From Sphingobacteriales bacterium 50-39 (GTDB lineage: Bacteria; Bacteroidota; Bacteroidia; Chitinophagales; Chitinophagaceae), in contig MKTZ01000015.1 in assembly GCA_001898505.1 (NCBI GenBank), positions 248,001 to 312,000 on the forward strand: DNA of 64,000 nucleotides, read 5' to 3'. The notes below the pieces were generated by a model, which was not told where the DNA came from, made no database searches, and worked only from the letters and a program-made list of their open reading frames with translations. Within the stretch, counting starts at the first letter, position 1. Every line of letters starts with the position of its first letter. Both the position numbers and the translations under genes were made by a program. Of the stretch, positions 17,545 to 25,539 are shown piece by piece.

Positions 17545-18963
17545 TTAATTAGCTCCTGCATGTATAGCATTGATAGTGCGAGCATCAATCACGGTATCTG
17601 CCCGTCTGTCCAGTGCGCCGCCGGTGTCCCACCAGAAGGGCTTAAGGCCATGCATTATCGCCTGGTGGGTCACATAGGTTATCCAATAGTCCACGGCATC
17701 GTTGTGCGTGGCCAGATCTTTGGGGGTGGTCCGCCTGTATGCTCCGTATTCCCCCATGATAAATGGGATCCCTTTATCCACGAACTTTGCTTTCATTCTT
17801 TGAAAATAGTCCAGCTGAACGCTTTCCTCCCCCCATGTGGCATTGCGGTCGGGCTCGATGGTGGAATGGTGACCGGCGCCCCAATAATAAAACATTTTTC
17901 CCCAAGAAGCATCCTCACTCAAAAAACAAAATTGTGAAGGCGTGTAGTTATGCTCTTCGTACATCATCCGGCCCGCCATCGGGTCGACCGGGAACGTGTT
18001 CATCAGGTCGGATGACCCCTGCACCACCAACACCCTATAGTGGTTACGGCCGCCGGTGGAACGTACTGCATCGACGAATGTCTGGTGATACGAAAGAAGG
18101 ACGCTCATGTTGGTAGCGTCATAGGCATTGGGCTCATTGGCGCTGGCAAACAACACATGCTCGTCGAAATCTCTCAGCGCTGTCGCTATCTGTTCCCAGA
18201 AAGCCTTTTGCTTGGCATTCACAGAATCTTTCTTGTCCGGTGTGCAATGATTCTCGAGCCAGCCGCCATCCCAATGTATATTGACCATGACATACATATC
18301 GTTGTTCACGCAATATTGAACGACCTGTTTTACCCGCGCCAGCCAGCTATCCTGGATCTTTGCCGTCTTTGCATCGGAATACTGATTCCAGGAGCAAGGC
18401 AGGCGGATGGCATTGAATCCACTCTGCTTTACAAACTTTATATAATCCTCGGTGATGGCAGGATTCCCCCAGGCAGTCTCGCCGCCGACGGCCTCCATGG
18501 TATTGCCGATGTTCCAGCCTAACCCGATCTTGGCAGCCAGCTGTATGGCCGTGCTGGTCATCCCGGTGGAATCCGGCGCCAGCGGCAAAGTATTGTAGGA
18601 AGGATAGATGGAGCTCACCTGGGAAACAATGATGCGTCTGACCTGGCCGTTGTCCGCGGAGACTTCCACAATCCCGCTGCGGGTGACGCCGGTGGTATTC
18701 GGGCTGGAGGTCAGCTTCACGGTGGCAGTGCCACTCGTGCCGGTCGTTGGGCTTATCTGCAGCCAGGAGGAAACTGGGTTCGTGACGCTCCACGCCGAGT
18801 TACAGGTGATGGTGATAGAGGAGTCAGCTCCCTGGGCCTGAAAATTAATAGTGGAGCTCGAGACAGACAGTTGAGGCGCACTGCCTGAATTTTTTTTGCA
18901 CCCCAAAGAAAAGGCAACCGCCATCAAAGCAACCAAAAACACATTGGAAAAACCAGCTTTCAT
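17545..18963 (-). CDS. GH5 (subfamily 4-like) endoglucanase/xyloglucanase lipoprotein with BACON domain
   Basis: 472 residues from the ATG at 18963. A lipoprotein signal ends at Cys22 (AFSLGC, followed by KK). A BACON domain covers about residues 32-117 (SVSSSTINFQAQG, WLQISPTTG). The catalytic barrel starts at GLGWNIGNTMEA. Key residues are visible: Arg in AIRLPCSW, His230 in NIHWDGGW, acid/base Glu277 in SANEPNA, HNY near 338 and nucleophile Glu405 in MGEYGAYR. BACON plus GH5_4 is the layout of the surface endo-xyloglucanase BoGH5A of Bacteroides ovatus. It probably cuts the polymer backbone on the cell surface to feed SusC/SusD. It lies between GH97 (21 nt) and GH42 (4 nt). It is closely similar to the GH5 at 20950-22419, so the pair probably arose by duplication. 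Confidence 0.94.
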   Translation of the reverse strand: MKAGFSNVFLVALMAVAFSLGCKKNSGSAPQLSVSSSTINFQAQGADSSITITCNSAWSVTNPVSSWLQISPTTGTSGTATVKLTSSPNTTGVTRSGIVEVSADNGQVRRIIVSQVSSIYPSYNTLPLAPDSTGMTSTAIQLAAKIGLGWNIGNTMEAVGGETAWGNPAITEDYIKFVKQSGFNAIRLPCSWNQYSDAKTAKIQDSWLARVKQVVQYCVNNDMYVMVNIHWDGGWLENHCTPDKKDSVNAKQKAFWEQIATALRDFDEHVLFASANEPNAYDATNMSVLLSYHQTFVDAVRSTGGRNHYRVLVVQGSSDLMNTFPVDPMAGRMMYEEHNYTPSQFCFLSEDASWGKMFYYWGAGHHSTIEPDRNATWGEESVQLDYFQRMKAKFVDKGIPFIMGEYGAYRRTTPKDLATHNDAVDYWITYVTHQAIMHGLKPFWWDTGGALDRRADTVIDARTINAIHAGAN

Positions 18964-18984
18964 AAGTGTAAAATTTAATATCAT

Positions 18985-20916
18985 CTATTGTCCATGCATT
19001 CTTATCGTAGCCACGAAGCCGCCTCTCTTTAAACAATGAACGCTGATCCGGCTGCCTTTTTTCACCTTTACCGTCCGCACCGCAAATGCCTTCCCCGTCG
19101 TGTCATCGGAGATCAGCTCCAGGTCATAGGTCCCGTCGCTCAAAAAGTCGAAATGAAGTTCCATCTCCTGGTCCTGGTCCTCGCCGTTCAAGCCGCCCAG
19201 ATACCATACATGGCCCTTTCGACGGGCGATCACCACCTTTTTGCCCGGGTAACCATGGATGAGCTTTGTATCGTCCCATGCTGCAGGTACCTCCATTAGA
19301 AATTTCTTCGCGGCAGCAGGCAGTGCATAAAATACAGTTGGTTTGTCGGCAAAATGCTGCAACCCCGATTCGAAAACCACCGATAAGGCCAGTTCATGCG
19401 CATAGGTCGTCGTATGCGGGAAATTCTGGTCAGAGAAGGTCACGGGCGTATAGTCCATGGACCCGACCACATTGCGCGTAAATGGCAGCGTCGCATTGTG
19501 TGTTGCCCCCTGGTTCGTCAGGACGGGCGCATAGCCATACCACTCGGCGCCATATACGGCCTCCATGGTCATCAGGTTCGGATAGGTACGCCCCCATCCT
19601 TTCGGGATCGTCGCTCCGTGAAAATCCACCATGATGTGGTACTTCGCTGCATCTTCCAGCAGGTCGAGATAATAGGCCATCTCCTTTTGCCGGTCGTCCT
19701 CGAAGAAATCTACTTTAACACCATATACGCCGATCCTGTTCAGCCAGGAGAACTCCCTGCATCGCGCCTCATGCGTCAGCAGCCGTCCATACGGGTCCAG
19801 CCCCACAGACGAGCCGGCAGAATCCCTGGAGTTGTACCACATCAGCGGTTTTATTCCCTTGCTGCGCGCATACGTGACGACATCCTCGATATTCCCGCCA
19901 TTGCCCATCCGGTCCCATTCCCAGTCGATAAGGACATAAGGCCAGTGCATTGCTTTGGCCAGATCAACATACTCTATCACCTTCCGGTAATCCTTGGAAC
20001 CATGGTTATACGCCCAATACACCCAGGCTGCCGCCCCTGGCCGTATCCAGCCGGCAGTATCGATTGCCGGCGGCGAACTCACATCTGTCACCAGCGTCGA
20101 CTCCACGATATCTGCCAAACCACCAATCATGAGCACCCGCCAGGCAGACTCCCAGGGCAGCCCCGCACTGATCTCGCTTTCCGGCATCGTGACGGTATAG
20201 ACCTCCTCATTCCCGCGATTGGTCAGGTGGGAGGCGCAATTTGCTCTCGACACATTCGCTTCCGTGATCAGCACCCATACGGGCTGATCCTTTACTTTAT
20301 ACAAGGCGGGAAATCCCCATTCGTGATCTCCCGGCCCGTTTCCCTTACCATTGGTATTCAATGGGTACAACGCCTCATACGTGCTGGTATACTGCTGCAT
20401 CCAACGCTTCGTTCCCGCCGGGATCATAAAGCCCGTGGCCTCACCCGTAACCTGGCAACTATCCCCTGTATTGCCGGGGAATCGGTACCGGAATGCAACG
20501 CCATTATCATAGGCGCGGAACACCATATCCAGCAGCTGCCCGTTCCCGTTACGGAACCGGAGCACTTTTTCCATGGCCTCGTTCCGGCAATCCTGCCGCT
20601 TGCCATGGATCATACGGTACCGGTCCACCACCTTCCGCTGACTTGTCAGCCCTACATACGTCAGTCCTTTGGAGAGGTCGCCATCCTTTCGTACGATGCC
20701 AAGGGTGCTTCGGGGTACCGCCGGTGCGCTCATTCCGCCTTTGGCGTAATCTGCTTTGTAGTATAGGACACCTTGCCCATCCAGGTCCAACGTCACCACC
20801 ATAGCGCCGTTGGGCGATACGATGCGAAGGTCGGAGGACGTCTGGGCATTCAAAAAAGCCATACCTGCCAACATCCCTGTTACGGACAGCAAGCTTCGAA
20901 GGAATATCTTTTTCAT
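18985..20916 (-). CDS. GH97 glycosidase, probably the retaining alpha-galactosidase type
   Basis: 643 residues from the ATG at 20916 (a GTG at 20943 is possible), with a signal peptide ending near NAQ at residue 24. The N-terminal beta-supersandwich (residues 28-280; LRIVSPNGAMVVTLDLD, FRAYDNGVAFRYRFPG) is followed by a TIM barrel (WVYWAYNHGSKDY, VLIDWEWD) and a C-terminal beta domain. The barrel has Asp403 in GVKVDFFEDD and Glu458 in AVYGAEWYG. In BtGH97b of Bacteroides thetaiotaomicron the nucleophile and acid/base are an Asp and a Glu 55 residues apart, the same spacing, which points to the retaining alpha-galactosidase group, not the inverting alpha-glucosidase SusB. Members of this group can also cleave beta-L-arabinopyranosides. 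It sits between the two GH5 genes. Neither activity is a standard xyloglucan step, so its substrate is open. Confidence 0.92.
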   Translation of the reverse strand: MKKIFLRSLLSVTGMLAGMAFLNAQTSSDLRIVSPNGAMVVTLDLDGQGVLYYKADYAKGGMSAPAVPRSTLGIVRKDGDLSKGLTYVGLTSQRKVVDRYRMIHGKRQDCRNEAMEKVLRFRNGNGQLLDMVFRAYDNGVAFRYRFPGNTGDSCQVTGEATGFMIPAGTKRWMQQYTSTYEALYPLNTNGKGNGPGDHEWGFPALYKVKDQPVWVLITEANVSRANCASHLTNRGNEEVYTVTMPESEISAGLPWESAWRVLMIGGLADIVESTLVTDVSSPPAIDTAGWIRPGAAAWVYWAYNHGSKDYRKVIEYVDLAKAMHWPYVLIDWEWDRMGNGGNIEDVVTYARSKGIKPLMWYNSRDSAGSSVGLDPYGRLLTHEARCREFSWLNRIGVYGVKVDFFEDDRQKEMAYYLDLLEDAAKYHIMVDFHGATIPKGWGRTYPNLMTMEAVYGAEWYGYAPVLTNQGATHNATLPFTRNVVGSMDYTPVTFSDQNFPHTTTYAHELALSVVFESGLQHFADKPTVFYALPAAAKKFLMEVPAAWDDTKLIHGYPGKKVVIARRKGHVWYLGGLNGEDQDQEMELHFDFLSDGTYDLELISDDTTGKAFAVRTVKVKKGSRISVHCLKRGGFVATIRMHGQ

Positions 20917-20949
20917 AGCCAATGTGTAACGATGATCTTTCACTTCTCC

Positions 20950-22419
20950 TTAAAGTCCTGCCCCTGCCTTTAAAGAATCCAAAAGCTGCGGATCGTATAC
21001 GACGTTATTGTGCCGGTCGATAAGATCATAGTAAGCGTCCCAAATGAATGGGGGGATACCATTCTTCTTTGCGGACTGCGTGACGTATTTGTAAAAATGG
21101 GCCCTGGAATTCAGGGACAGGATCGAGTCCTGCGGATGGCCCGTCAACGTGGCATTGTGTCGTGGCACACCGTATTCACCGATCAAAACAGGTATATTGT
21201 TATCTACAAATCTTCTTTTCATATAGGCCCACGTACTATCGACATATGACTCTTCGGTATTTGGCGTAGCGTTCCTTGCAGAGTCGTCTTTAGAATGGTA
21301 GTTAGCGCCCCAGTAACACCATTCCTTGCCCCAGGAGGCATCCGCTGAAAGGATGGCAAAGTTAGGCGGCGAATACCAATGCACTTCCATTACCAGTTTT
21401 TTCGGGACCTGGTCCACCGGCATGCCCGGTATCCCGATAAAATAATCGGCCAGATCGACGGACGTGGATGGAGCTTGAATGACCAGTGTGCGATTGGCAT
21501 TCTTCCCGCCCGTGGAACGTACCGCATTAATAAAGATCTGGTGATAGTCCCTTAACACAGTGCTCGATGGCAGATCGGTGGCATTCGGTTCGTTGGCGCT
21601 GCCAAGTATCAAATGCTCATCAAAATCCCGCATCTCTGTAGCGATCTGTTCCCAATACGCCTTTTGTTTTGCCTTGATGATATCCAGTTTCGCGCCGGTG
21701 GCGGTGCAATCCAGCCAGCCGTCGTTGACGTGGTCATTCAGTAGAACATACACGCCATCATTGATGCAGTATTGCACTACTTCCTTGACTCTGCGAAGCC
21801 AGGCGGTATCGATGGCCGCGGTTGTTTGATCTGCATGAGAGTTCCAGGCACAGGGTATCCGGATGGCATTGAAGCCGCTGCTCTTTACCAGATCGATCAG
21901 CGCCTGCGTGACCACAGGATTTCCCCACCCTGTCTCACCACCGGGCGCTTCCAATGTATTGCCGAGGTTCCAGCCCAGCTTCATTTGCGCCACCAGCTGC
22001 GCGGCGGTGCTGCTCATACCCGAAGCATCGGCGGCAATAGCGGAAGTATTGTAAGACGGGAATATCCTTGGAAGCTGCAGAACGGTTATTCTCCTACTTT
22101 GGCCATTGGTTGAATTTAAGCTCAACAGCACGGTTCGACTGATGCCTGATGCATTAGCCGCTGCGGATAAACTGATGGTTGCCCCACCAGGATTACCCGA
22201 TGTCTGGCTCAGGTGCAGCCATCCTGCTCCCGTGGTATCGATACTCCATGCGGCGTTAGAACTAAATGACAAAGCTACTGTTCCACCCCCTTCCGGAATC
22301 GTATCCGTTAAATTGGTAAGGGTTAGCGGTGAGGTTGTCGAGTCCGTCTTCTTGCAGGATACGGCTGCCAGGACTGCAAACAAAATTCCAAAAAATATAT
22401 ACGATCTAAGGGTTCTCAT
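20950..22419 (-). CDS. GH5 (subfamily 4-like) lipoprotein with BACON domain and altered active-site loop
   Basis: 489 residues from the ATG at 22419. Lipobox Cys22 (LAAVSC, then KK); BACON-like domain at about residues 32-117; GH5 barrel from KLGWNLGNTLEAPGGE. Acid/base Glu277 (SANEPNA) and nucleophile Glu415 (IGEYGVPR) are present, as is His347 in EVHWYSP. The loop after strand 3 reads NDHVNDGW where its two relatives in this window have NIHWDGGW: His230 is kept but Trp231 is Val, Asp232 is Asn and Gly233 is Asp. That suggests changed substrate recognition near the cleavage point. It is likely surface-exposed, directly follows the glycan-binding protein gene (9 nt) and precedes GH97 (33 nt). 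It aligns without gaps to the other GH5 lipoprotein through residue 285, so they are paralogues. Confidence 0.94.
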   Translation of the reverse strand: MRTLRSYIFFGILFAVLAAVSCKKTDSTTSPLTLTNLTDTIPEGGGTVALSFSSNAAWSIDTTGAGWLHLSQTSGNPGGATISLSAAANASGISRTVLLSLNSTNGQSRRITVLQLPRIFPSYNTSAIAADASGMSSTAAQLVAQMKLGWNLGNTLEAPGGETGWGNPVVTQALIDLVKSSGFNAIRIPCAWNSHADQTTAAIDTAWLRRVKEVVQYCINDGVYVLLNDHVNDGWLDCTATGAKLDIIKAKQKAYWEQIATEMRDFDEHLILGSANEPNATDLPSSTVLRDYHQIFINAVRSTGGKNANRTLVIQAPSTSVDLADYFIGIPGMPVDQVPKKLVMEVHWYSPPNFAILSADASWGKEWCYWGANYHSKDDSARNATPNTEESYVDSTWAYMKRRFVDNNIPVLIGEYGVPRHNATLTGHPQDSILSLNSRAHFYKYVTQSAKKNGIPPFIWDAYYDLIDRHNNVVYDPQLLDSLKAGAGL

Positions 22420-22428
22420 ATAGGTATG

Positions 22429-23913
22429 TTATTTGATTTGTACAACTCTTAAATTATCAAATGCGGCATAAAAGCCCGTGGGTGTAGCGGAAGCGCTGTA
22501 ATTATGTATATACACGGTACAGGCGCTTTTCCCCGTCGAGCCCGTAAGGTCCGCAATAGTGGAAATAGGAGCGCCTTTGCCTTCTCCCAATGTAGGGTCC
22601 TTTGCGCGGAACGTAGTCAAAGGAATGGTCACCGTCGTCCAGCCTTTTGTGGAATAAGGCGCGGTAGTGGTGGGTGATACCTGCCAGGGTTCCCACCGGG
22701 CTATATATGTGCCGAGTCCGCTCAGAATATCGATGGATCCGCCATTCCAGCCCTTGGGAATACTAACTTCAAATTTAAATGCCCAATTCCCGGCAGGGTC
22801 GCTCATATGAGCCGCCGGTACCCACTGCGCTGCATTCATCAGAAGGGCGTAACTGGAATAGGTATTCCCTTCACCAGGGGAGAGGCTGGCTGTTTTCAGT
22901 ACCAAATATTGGCTTGGATTGCCGGGGAAGTCGGGGTTGTATGGAGGCCATCCGCTGCTGGGATTGCCGCAATTCAGGTTGGCGCCTCCCCACCATTGCC
23001 AGTTGAAATTGCCACCCCATTCCCAATTCGAAATCGAACCCGTTGCAATATCATTTACATTGTACACCGTTGTTGCCGTACCAAATTTTGTTGTCACCGA
23101 GACGGGACCACTTTGGGTCAGCGTTGGCAGCACAAACCCAACCGAGCTTCCGTCGGCGGATGCTGCAAAAGATGTTATACTGGCGCCGGCAAAAGACAAC
23201 GATTGAATATTCTTAAGATAGGTACCGTAAATGTATACAGAATCACCCGGAATGGCATTTTCGTTCGAAACAGCCACGATCGTCGGAGTGGCGACTATCT
23301 TAAAATTAACAGTTCCGCTCCGGGTGGTTACCGTTACCTGGTCGGTGGGTGTCTGGGCAGGCATCAAAAATCCAAGGGATGTGCCATCCAGGCTGCTGTG
23401 GAAGGAAGTGATCGGGGTTCCTCCATAGGAGAACTGTTGAACCAATACCAGGTTTGCACCGTAAAGAAAAACCGAATCGCCAGGATTGGCAAATACATTC
23501 GAAATTGCCGTTACCGTCGGCGCTGCTGGGCCTAATTTAAATGCAAATGTCGTGGAACCCGCCCGTGTCATATATTTAATTGTATAGAGCTGGCTGGTAT
23601 CGATGGTTGAAAACACGATCGCGGGTATTTGTACGACGGCGCTACTCGGAGCTAAAAGCGCCGTGTTGAAAGAGGCCGGTACTCCGTCAAATTCTATCCG
23701 CACTGGATTTTGCAGATTCTGCCCGGTGATGACTACCCATTGGCCGTTTGCCACCAGGCTGGTATATACCGTATCGTTCGGGGAGGCTACATAGTTCCTT
23801 ACGCCCGTGATGGAAGGCACGCCTCCCGCATCTTTTTTACAAGCCGGCAATAGTGCCGCCATCAGAATGACCAGCGGCAAAAAATACAGGCTGCGACAAG
23901 AAAAATTGTTCAT
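22429..23913 (-). CDS. Surface glycan-binding lipoprotein with IPT/TIG domains (SusE/SusF position)
   Basis: 494 residues from the ATG at 23913; lipobox Cys25 (LLPAC, then KK). Residues 33-285 contain three Ig-like IPT/TIG domains, recognisable by repeated units such as GDSVFLYGANLVLVQQFSYGG and GDSVYIYGTYLKNIQSLSFAG. The C-terminal 200 residues form a distinct domain with a Trp-rich stretch (NWEWGGNFNWQWWGG, residues 296-310) and WEPWQVSP, which may stack against sugars. Size, gene position right after SusD and architecture fit the SGBP-B type glycan-binding proteins of Bacteroidota loci, such as the one that binds xyloglucan in Bacteroides ovatus. It is probably anchored on the outer face of the outer membrane beside SusC/SusD. 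No catalytic motif is visible. It lies 22 nt after SusD and 9 nt before the GH5 gene. Confidence 0.9.
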   Translation of the reverse strand: MNNFSCRSLYFLPLVILMAALLPACKKDAGGVPSITGVRNYVASPNDTVYTSLVANGQWVVITGQNLQNPVRIEFDGVPASFNTALLAPSSAVVQIPAIVFSTIDTSQLYTIKYMTRAGSTTFAFKLGPAAPTVTAISNVFANPGDSVFLYGANLVLVQQFSYGGTPITSFHSSLDGTSLGFLMPAQTPTDQVTVTTRSGTVNFKIVATPTIVAVSNENAIPGDSVYIYGTYLKNIQSLSFAGASITSFAASADGSSVGFVLPTLTQSGPVSVTTKFGTATTVYNVNDIATGSISNWEWGGNFNWQWWGGANLNCGNPSSGWPPYNPDFPGNPSQYLVLKTASLSPGEGNTYSSYALLMNAAQWVPAAHMSDPAGNWAFKFEVSIPKGWNGGSIDILSGLGTYIARWEPWQVSPTTTAPYSTKGWTTVTIPLTTFRAKDPTLGEGKGAPISTIADLTGSTGKSACTVYIHNYSASATPTGFYAAFDNLRVVQIK

Positions 23914-23935
23914 ATAATATCTTTTAAAGGTTGAA

Positions 23936-25513
23936 TTAAAAATAAGGTACTGGTGCTTCCGCCAGTTTCGGATCCGACGTCAGCTCCGTTGACGGGATCT
24001 GCAAGGTGAACGCGCTGATGGTAGCCGGAAGAATAGACGGAGCGGTCGTCGTATCCGGCTTCGCCATACGGGTGGTTGGATCGTAGGCAAACGTCATCCT
24101 TGCCTGGTGATTGATAATATAGATCGCCTTGTCCGGGTTGTAATACGATAATCTTACCAGGTCCAGCCAGTATTGTCCTTCGAAGCCAAATTCCGCCCTT
24201 CTTTCCCGCAGGATCGTGTCGGCGTCCAGCATAGGCGCAGCGTCTACACCTGCCCGGGCACGTACTTTGTTAAAATATAACAGTGCATCGGCATCGCTGG
24301 TGCTGGTATTGTTGCCCAGGATAGCATCGGCGTATACGAGGTATACATCTGCCAGTCGTAAGATCGAATTGTGCTCGATGGATGACCAGATGTCCATCGT
24401 CGGCGCATTATTATCTTTCTCGTTGCCGATAATGTGTTTCTTCATGCAAACGCCGGTCGCTTTAAAGCCACCACCCGCGGCATTCAATTCGGGGTAATAA
24501 TCTCCATTCATCATAATGGTGGCTATACGCCTGACCGTGTCTTTCCAGTTGTAGTTCGCATAAAAGTCATAAGTGGGCTCCAATGCCGTCCATGCGCCCG
24601 TCTTCTGGGGATTTATATCGTTGCTGGGGGAAAAGGTCAGCCAGTCGTTGCCATTGCCGTAACCGACGCCTGCCGTCCATTGAAGGGCAAACAGCGATTC
24701 CGGGTTGTCGTTATATTGCGCCCTGAAAAGATTATAATAGTTGGGCAACAAGGACAATCCACTGTTCTTGCACACATTGCCTGCATATTTTTTGGCGCTG
24801 TCCAGCAAGGCCTGATTGCGTGTGCCGCCGCTCTGTCCCAGCCCAGCCTCTGTTAAATATACCTTGGCGAGCATGCCTTGTGCCGACCAGGTGGTTACCC
24901 TTCCTGTTGCATCCGTAATGGGAAGGTTTTGTACGGCAAAGCTGAGGTCATTGTTGATGAATTTATAGACATCGGAAACGATATTCCTGTTAAGGAGCGG
25001 ATGATTGATCAGTTTGGTATTATCCTCGACGATAGGTACAGCGCCCCACAAAAGGGCCAAATGATAGTATGCTATGGCACGGATAAATCTTGCCTCGCCG
25101 ATGGCAGCATTCTTATCGGTGGCGGAAATGGACGCTGAAGCCTGCTGCTGTATGGCATTGATCACCGTATTGCATTGTGCGATGACATTGTACAGGCCCG
25201 TCCAACCGCTGGACACAATGGCATTTTGTCCTGTGATGGTACGTGTATACAGCTGGACCAGGTCTCCCCAGTAGGGATAATAAGCATTGCCGCTCAGCGC
25301 ATCTCCCAGCGGTAGCAAAGCGCCGTTATGCCATTGCCACCAGGGTGATCCGCCGTACAAGCTTGCGGTAGCAAGCCGGAGGTCCGAAGTGGTCTGGTAA
25401 AAATTATTGGAGCTTATCTGCGAGCTCGAGGGCCGGTTCAAAAAGCTCTTATTGCATCCTGCCATTGCGGCTGCGAATAGCAAAGTGATGATTATTTTAT
25501 TAGCTGATCTCAT
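23936..25513 (-). CDS. SusD-like outer-membrane oligosaccharide-binding lipoprotein (pair 1)
   Basis: 525 residues from the ATG at 25513, lipobox Cys20 (AMAGC). SusD-family features include the N-terminal FLNRPSSSQISSNNFYQTTSDL, the helical core GEARFIRAIAYYHLALLWGAVPIV with TTWSAQGMLAKVYLTEAG (TPR-like), and the C-terminal block LRLADVYLVYADAI, FNKVRARAG, LRERRAEFGFEGQYWLDLVR. SusD acts as the lid of the SusC channel and binds the incoming glycan. It lies 26 nt after susC and 22 nt before the glycan-binding protein gene. The Trp-rich GGSPWWQWHNG near residue 54 may be part of the sugar-binding face (inference). The substrate is likely xyloglucan-derived oligosaccharides from the enzymes of the same operon. 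Confidence 0.96.
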   Translation of the reverse strand: MRSANKIIITLLFAAAMAGCNKSFLNRPSSSQISSNNFYQTTSDLRLATASLYGGSPWWQWHNGALLPLGDALSGNAYYPYWGDLVQLYTRTITGQNAIVSSGWTGLYNVIAQCNTVINAIQQQASASISATDKNAAIGEARFIRAIAYYHLALLWGAVPIVEDNTKLINHPLLNRNIVSDVYKFINNDLSFAVQNLPITDATGRVTTWSAQGMLAKVYLTEAGLGQSGGTRNQALLDSAKKYAGNVCKNSGLSLLPNYYNLFRAQYNDNPESLFALQWTAGVGYGNGNDWLTFSPSNDINPQKTGAWTALEPTYDFYANYNWKDTVRRIATIMMNGDYYPELNAAGGGFKATGVCMKKHIIGNEKDNNAPTMDIWSSIEHNSILRLADVYLVYADAILGNNTSTSDADALLYFNKVRARAGVDAAPMLDADTILRERRAEFGFEGQYWLDLVRLSYYNPDKAIYIINHQARMTFAYDPTTRMAKPDTTTAPSILPATISAFTLQIPSTELTSDPKLAEAPVPYF

Positions 25514-25539
25514 AATTTAGCTCTTAAATGGTGATTGCT

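Noticed and set aside
19396-20766. Plus-strand open frame of about 456 codons
   Set aside because: Antisense to GH97, whose domains and catalytic residues are clear; rich in His, Arg and Ile as expected of a reverse frame, with no family signature.
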